NCBI GenBank assembly: GCA_905236615.1
Contig: CAJORC010000129.1
Span: 1 to 5,073, forward strand
DNA length: 5,073 nt
Origin: an uncultured Lachnospiraceae bacterium
GTDB lineage: Bacteria > Bacillota > Clostridia > Lachnospirales > Lachnospiraceae
Direction of reading: 5' to 3'
A program made the position numbers and the translations under genes. The first letter of the stretch is position 1. Each line of letters opens with the position of its first letter. The notes beneath the pieces are model-generated. The model had not been told where the DNA came from. It searched no databases and was given only the letters and a program-made list of their open reading frames with translations. Shown here piece after piece: positions 1-5,073 of the stretch.

Positions 1-419
1 AGCCTTCCGTAGCATGTGAAAATTTCGAAGAAAAGCTTAAAATGAGCAGAAAGCAGGATATGAAATATTTCAGTACTTCTGCCGGCCCGCATCATGATGA
101 TCTGAGTTTTCTTCTTGAAGGAATTGATTTAAGAAAGTTCGGATCACAGGGTCAGCAGAGAACAGCATCTCTTTCTCTTAAGCTTTCGGAGATTGAAATT
201 GTAAAAAGAACGGTCAATGATGATCCTGTTCTTCTCCTTGATGATGTTCTATCTGAGCTGGACAGTCAAAGGCAGAACTGTCTTCTGGGCCATCTTGGAA
301 AAGTGCAGACTCTTATTACATGTACGGGTCTGGACGAATTTATAAAAAACAGATTTGAAACTGACAGAGTTTTTTATGTCAGTCATGGAGAGATAAGATC
401 AGAGACCGGAAGAAAATAA
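1..419 (+). CDS. recF: DNA replication/repair protein RecF, C-terminal part (5' end outside window)
   Basis: This is the C-terminal part of RecF, an SMC/ABC-type ATPase that works with RecO and RecR to load RecA at single-strand gaps. The reading frame is open from base 3 and runs into the ATG at 42, so that ATG is internal and the true start lies upstream; 138 residues are visible of a family length of about 360. Seen in order: a GPHxDD motif (84-101, here GPHHDD, where the usual form is GPHRDD), the ABC signature GSQGQQR (141-161) followed by an LSLKL helix, Walker B PVLLLDD (225-245) with the D-loop SELD just after it, and an ITCTGLDEF strand near the end. The Walker A region would be upstream and cannot be checked. 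It lies 71 bases before gyrB, the usual order near a Firmicute origin. The identification is secure; no frameshift is visible. Confidence 0.96.
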   Translation, partial: PSVACENFEEKLKMSRKQDMKYFSTSAGPHHDDLSFLLEGIDLRKFGSQGQQRTASLSLKLSEIEIVKRTVNDDPVLLLDDVLSELDSQRQNCLLGHLGKVQTLITCTGLDEFIKNRFETDRVFYVSHGEIRSETGRK

Positions 420-434
420 CCGGCGTAACAAAAA

Positions 435-464
435 TTGACATCCGGCAATATTTTGTCAGATAAA
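435..464 (+). promoter_or_regulatory. Candidate sigma-A-type promoter for gyrB(-gyrA)
   Basis: The recF-gyrB spacer contains a perfect -35 hexamer TTGACA (435-440). Eighteen bases later comes GATAAA (459-464), a 4/6 match to TATAAT. Transcription would start around 471, leaving a leader of about 20 bases that includes the gyrB ribosome binding site. This would let gyrase be transcribed independently of recF, as is common in Firmicutes. The -10 box is weak and no start site is proven, so read-through from recF could also contribute. Confidence 0.45.
436..458. repeat. Short inverted repeat TGACA/TGTCA over the gyrB -35 box
   Basis: TGACA (436-440) and TGTCA (454-458) are perfect inverted repeats separated by 13 bases. 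The left arm lies inside the candidate -35 hexamer and the right arm just before the -10. The position would suit an operator, but five-base arms arise easily by chance in AT-rich DNA. A second pair, GTAAC (425-429) and GTTAC (472-476), encloses it and ends just before the gyrB ribosome binding site. Confidence 0.25.
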
Positions 465-477
465 AACTTGCGTTACC

Positions 478-485
478 AGAGGAGG
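478..485 (+). promoter_or_regulatory. Ribosome binding site of gyrB
   Basis: AGAGGAGG is close to a full Shine-Dalgarno match. It ends five bases before the ATG at 491 and fixes that start, which also gives the typical N-terminus [10 protein letters not shown] found in GyrB proteins. Confidence 0.9.
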
Positions 486-490
486 AATAA

Positions 491-2410
<1,920 letters not shown>

Positions 2411-2422
2411 AAATTTGTCTGA

Positions 2423-2427
2423 AAGGA
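2423..2427 (+). promoter_or_regulatory. Ribosome binding site of gyrA
   Basis: AAGGA lies nine bases before the ATG at 2437, within the 26-base gyrB-gyrA gap. It is a shorter match than the gyrB site. There is no room for a separate promoter plus leader in this gap and no hairpin is seen, which supports co-transcription with gyrB. Confidence 0.75.
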
Positions 2428-2436
2428 AACTGATAA

Positions 2437-4968
2437 ATGGACGATCAGATTTTTGACCGAATTAACGAAGTCGATCTGAAAAAAACAATGGAGACCTCTT
2501 ACATAGATTATGCCATGAGTGTTATCGCATCCAGAGCATTACCTGATGTAAGGGATGGTCTCAAACCGGTTCAGAGACGAATACTTTATTCGATGGTTGA
2601 ACTGAATAACTATCCTGATAAACCACACAGAAAATGTGCACGTATCGTTGGTGATACCATGGGTAAATATCATCCGCACGGAGACTCCTCCATATACGGA
2701 GCCCTGGTAAATATGGCACAGGAATGGTCAATGAGATACTGTCTTGTTGACGGACACGGAAATTTTGGTTCCGTTGACGGAGACGGTGCGGCAGCGATGC
2801 GATATACTGAGGCAAGGCTTTCAAAGATCAGTATGGAAATGCTCGCTGATATAAATAAAAATACAGTTGATTTTATTCCAAACTTTGATGAAACTGAACA
2901 GGAACCTACAGTCCTTCCTTCACGTTTTCCGAATCTTCTTGTAAACGGAACAACAGGTATTGCGGTTGGAATGGCAACAAATATACCTCCCCATAACTTA
3001 AGGGAGGTTATCAATGCCGTTGTCAAGATTATCGACAACAGGATAGAATCCGACAGAGAAACTGAAGTTGAGGAAATCTTAAAAATAATAAAAGGTCCCG
3101 ATTTCCCGACAGGTGGTATGATACTCGGAAACCGTGGTGTTGATGAGGCTTACAGAACCGGAAGAGGAAAAATTGTCGTTCGTGCGGTGACCGATATTGA
3201 GACACTTCCCAACGGAAAAAACCAGATAATCGTTACCGAACTGCCTTATCTGGTAAATAAGGCAAAACTTATTAAAAATATAGCTGACCTTGTAAAACTT
3301 AAAAAGGTCGATGGAATAACTGATTTAAGAGATGAGTCTGACAGAGAAGGAATGAGGATTGTCATCGAACTCAGACGTGATGCAAATGCAAATATCATCC
3401 TGAATCAGCTTTATAAGCATACCCAGCTTCAGGACACATTCGGAGTGATAATGCTGGCTCTGGTAAATAATGAGCCGCATATCATGAATATCCTTGATAT
3501 ATTAAAATGCTATCTTAAGCATCAGGAAGAAGTTGTTACAAGAAGGACCCAGTATGATCTGAATAAGGCAGAAGAACGTGCTCACATTTTAGAGGGTCTT
3601 TTAAAAGCAATTGATGCAATTGATGAAGTTATAAGACTTATACGTTCAAGTAAAACAGTAGCAGAGGCTAAAGAAAAACTTATCGATTTCTTAAATATCG
3701 ATGAGGTTCAGGCTCAGGCTATAGTTGATATGCGTCTTCGTGCTCTTGCCGCATTGGAAAGAGAGAGATTAGAGGGCGAATATAATGAATTACTTGAAAA
3801 GATAAAGGAATTTAAAGCTATCCTGGCAGACAGAAAGATCCTTCTTGGAGTGATCAAAACCGAAATAAGCCTGATCGCTGAAAAATACGGTGATGACAGG
3901 AAAACAGAGATCGGATTTGATGCAGGAGAAATCGAAGATGAGGACATGATAACCCTTGAAAATACGGTAATTACCATGACTCATTTAGGTTACATAAAGA
4001 GAATGTCAGTTGATAATTTCTCTGCACAGAACCGCGGCGGAAAGGGCATAAAGGGTATAACGACCATAGAAGATGACTACATAGAAGATCTTCTTATGAC
4101 CACAACCCACAACTACATAATGTTCTTTACAAATATGGGTCGTGCCTACAGGCTTAAAGCCTATGAAATTCCCGAAGCATCTAGAAATGCCAGGGGAATT
4201 GCGATCGTAAACATTTTGCAGATGCTTCCGAATGAAAAAATTACTGCCACTATTCCGATAAAGGACTATAATGAGGACAGATATCTTTTCATGGTGACCA
4301 AAAAGGGAAAAGTCAAGAAAACAAAAGTTATGGACTTTTCAAAGATAAACAGGCGCGGAATAAAGGCAATAAATCTGCTTGAAGGCGATGAACTTATCGA
4401 AGTTAAGCAGACCAGAAAAGATCAGGATCTTTTTGTAATAACAAAATGCGGTATGTGTATCAGGTTCAAGGAATCTGATGTAAGGGCAATGGGAAGAGAT
4501 TCTATTGGTGTCAAAGCGATGAACCTTACGGAAGATGATGAAATTATCGGTATGCAGACTGATTCTCAGGGCGATTATCTTCTTCTGGTCAGTGAAAACG
4601 GAATCGGAAAGAGAACTGCATTGAGCGAATTCAATGGACAGAATCGCGGAGGAAAAGGTCATTTCTGTTATAAGCCTAATGAAAAGACTGGAAAACTTGT
4701 CGGAGTCAAGGCTGTAACGGATGAGCATGAAGTAATGCTTATTACCGATGCCGGTACGATCATACAGATAAGGGCAAATGATGTATCTGTACAGAGCCGT
4801 TATGCGCGCGGAGTCAAGCTTATGAACCTTTCCGAAGGTGTTAAGATTGCAGGTATTGCAAAGGTAAGAGAGGCCATTGCACAGGATTCCGAAGATAATA
4901 ATTCAGAAGGTCAGAATGAAGATTCCGAAAACGGAAATGAACTTGCTTCTGATACAGAAACAGAATGA
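2437..4968 (+). CDS. gyrA: DNA gyrase subunit A
   Basis: This is the cleavage and wrapping subunit of gyrase (843 residues, in the family range), which forms A2B2 with the upstream GyrB. The breakage-reunion part spans about residues 10-490: the quinolone pocket [10 protein letters not shown] (79-88), catalytic AAAMRYTEA with Arg122 and Tyr123, and the DNA-intercalating Ile175 in [19 protein letters not shown] long helical, coiled-coil-like stretch at about 366-469 corresponds to the C-gate. The DNA-wrapping beta-pinwheel runs from about 500 to 815. Its first blade carries the GyrA box as QNRGGKG (531-537), and an identical QNRGGKG recurs at 735-741 in the fifth blade. The tail (817-843) is acidic, with 11 Asp/Glu and no Lys/Arg. 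The quinolone Ser is present (Ser84), but the residue matching E. coli Asp87 is Gly88. The start is supported by an AAGGA site and the typical N-terminus. The GyrA boxes and full pinwheel distinguish it from ParC. No terminator is evident after the TGA. Confidence 0.99.
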   Translation: MDDQIFDRINEVDLKKTMETSYIDYAMSVIASRALPDVRDGLKPVQRRILYSMVELNNYPDKPHRKCARIVGDTMGKYHPHGDSSIYGALVNMAQEWSMRYCLVDGHGNFGSVDGDGAAAMRYTEARLSKISMEMLADINKNTVDFIPNFDETEQEPTVLPSRFPNLLVNGTTGIAVGMATNIPPHNLREVINAVVKIIDNRIESDRETEVEEILKIIKGPDFPTGGMILGNRGVDEAYRTGRGKIVVRAVTDIETLPNGKNQIIVTELPYLVNKAKLIKNIADLVKLKKVDGITDLRDESDREGMRIVIELRRDANANIILNQLYKHTQLQDTFGVIMLALVNNEPHIMNILDILKCYLKHQEEVVTRRTQYDLNKAEERAHILEGLLKAIDAIDEVIRLIRSSKTVAEAKEKLIDFLNIDEVQAQAIVDMRLRALAALERERLEGEYNELLEKIKEFKAILADRKILLGVIKTEISLIAEKYGDDRKTEIGFDAGEIEDEDMITLENTVITMTHLGYIKRMSVDNFSAQNRGGKGIKGITTIEDDYIEDLLMTTTHNYIMFFTNMGRAYRLKAYEIPEASRNARGIAIVNILQMLPNEKITATIPIKDYNEDRYLFMVTKKGKVKKTKVMDFSKINRRGIKAINLLEGDELIEVKQTRKDQDLFVITKCGMCIRFKESDVRAMGRDSIGVKAMNLTEDDEIIGMQTDSQGDYLLLVSENGIGKRTALSEFNGQNRGGKGHFCYKPNEKTGKLVGVKAVTDEHEVMLITDAGTIIQIRANDVSVQSRYARGVKLMNLSEGVKIAGIAKVREAIAQDSEDNNSEGQNEDSENGNELASDTETE

Positions 4969-4969
4969 G

Positions 4970-5001
4970 TTATCCACTAAATGTTGATAGATTGTTGATA
5001 A
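4970..5001. other. Cluster of three DnaA-box-like nonamers after gyrA
   Basis: Two bases after the gyrA stop, TTATCCACT (4970-4978) matches the DnaA box TTATCCACA at 8 of 9 positions. On the opposite strand, TGTTGATAG (4982-4990) and TGTTGATAA (4993-5001) read as CTATCAACA and TTATCAACA, which are 7/9 and 8/9 matches. The starts are 12 and 11 bases apart, about one helical turn. The two minus-strand copies form an 11-base-period direct repeat. No perfect box is present and the region is too short and incomplete to call an origin. It may be a DnaA-binding regulatory or titration site, or chance in AT-rich DNA. Confidence 0.35.
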
Positions 5002-5015
5002 GTTTCATCTAAATA

Positions 5016-5044
5016 TTGGTGTTTGGTACTAAATATAGTACAAT
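5016..5044 (+). promoter_or_regulatory. Candidate promoter for a gene beyond the right edge
   Basis: TTGGTG (5016-5021, 3/6 to TTGACA) is followed after 17 bases by TACAAT (5039-5044, 5/6 to TATAAT). An alternative pair with 17-base spacing is TTGGTA (5023-5028) and GATAAA (5046-5051). Either would direct rightward transcription starting at about 5051-5058, for a gene or RNA not included here. The -35 match is poor, so this rests mainly on the -10 box and its intergenic position. Confidence 0.35.
5026..5041. repeat. Perfect 16-base palindrome GTACTA-AATA-TAGTAC, operator candidate
   Basis: GTACTA (5026-5031) and TAGTAC (5036-5041) are perfect inverted repeats with a 4-base centre. The dyad covers the spacer and the first three bases of the TACAAT -10 candidate, the place where a dimeric repressor would block RNA polymerase. 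It is AT-rich with no following T-run, so an operator is likelier than a terminator. The cognate regulator cannot be named from this sequence. Confidence 0.4.
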
Positions 5045-5060
5045 TGATAAAAGATTTATA

Positions 5061-5071
5061 CGGCTGAGCCG
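5061..5071. repeat. GC-rich dyad CGGCTGAGCCG at the window edge
   Basis: CGGCT and AGCCG flank a single G. As RNA it can form a 4-base-pair stem (CGGC/GCCG) with a UGA loop. The window stops two bases later, so any T-run or longer stem on the right cannot be seen. On the minus strand the dyad is followed by TATAAATCTTTT, an imperfect T-rich tract, so it could also be part of a terminator for a convergent neighbour. Confidence 0.25.
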
Positions 5072-5073
5072 CA

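Noticed and set aside
42..419. ATG at 42 as the start of a separate 125-residue protein
   Set aside because: The same frame is open to base 3 and the translation on both sides matches RecF, so this ATG is an internal Met of a truncated gene.
2561..3038. Two overlapping minus-strand frames opposite the 5' part of gyrA
   Set aside because: They mirror the conserved catalytic region of gyrA; no independent start signals.
3714..3984. Minus-strand frames with hydrophobic, Ser/Ile-rich translations opposite gyrA
   Set aside because: The apparent membrane-like character comes from reading the complement of Glu/Lys-rich coiled-coil codons; a shadow.
4339..4728. 129-residue minus-strand frame opposite the gyrA pinwheel
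   Set aside because: It is the longest shadow, but the + strand encodes conserved GyrA blades throughout and no ribosome site or motif supports it.
4982..5001. TGTTGATAG/TGTTGATAA pair as the start of a CRISPR or tandem-repeat array
   Set aside because: There are only two copies with an 11-base period and no spacers; binding-site repeats fit better.

Overview
The window holds a conserved chromosomal housekeeping locus of a Firmicute: the 3' part of recF, complete gyrB and complete gyrA, all on the + strand. It ends in about 105 bases of AT-rich non-coding DNA. The order recF-gyrB-gyrA, the 639-residue GyrB without the large proteobacterial insertion, strong AGGAGG-type ribosome binding sites and moderately AT-rich DNA point to Clostridia. 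The protein wording (for example the QNRGGKG form of the GyrA box and GDSSIYGAL in the quinolone pocket) looks most like Lachnospiraceae (Butyrivibrio/Roseburia-like). That placement is made by eye and is an inference. In this group the block normally lies near dnaA and the replication origin.

Layout: 1-419 is the RecF C-terminus, entering from upstream and holding the ABC signature and Walker B motifs. 420-490 is a 71-base spacer with a TTGACA promoter candidate, a small inverted repeat over its -35 box, and the gyrB ribosome binding site. 491-2410 is gyrB. A 26-base gap with only a ribosome binding site leads to gyrA at 2437-4968. 4969-5073 contains three DnaA-box-like nonamers within 32 bases, then a promoter candidate overlapped by a perfect 6+6 palindrome, then a short GC-rich dyad cut by the window edge.

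Function: GyrB (ATPase and Toprim) and GyrA (cleavage and wrapping) form the A2B2 DNA gyrase that introduces negative supercoils. The 26-base gap and lack of a terminator suggest one transcript and balanced synthesis. RecF acts separately, in RecFOR loading of RecA at gaps.

No novel multi-gene system is visible. The points worth a second look are two natural substitutions at classic drug-contact positions (Thr at the GyrB aminocoumarin Arg; Gly at the GyrA quinolone acidic position) and the compact set of regulatory-looking motifs after gyrA.
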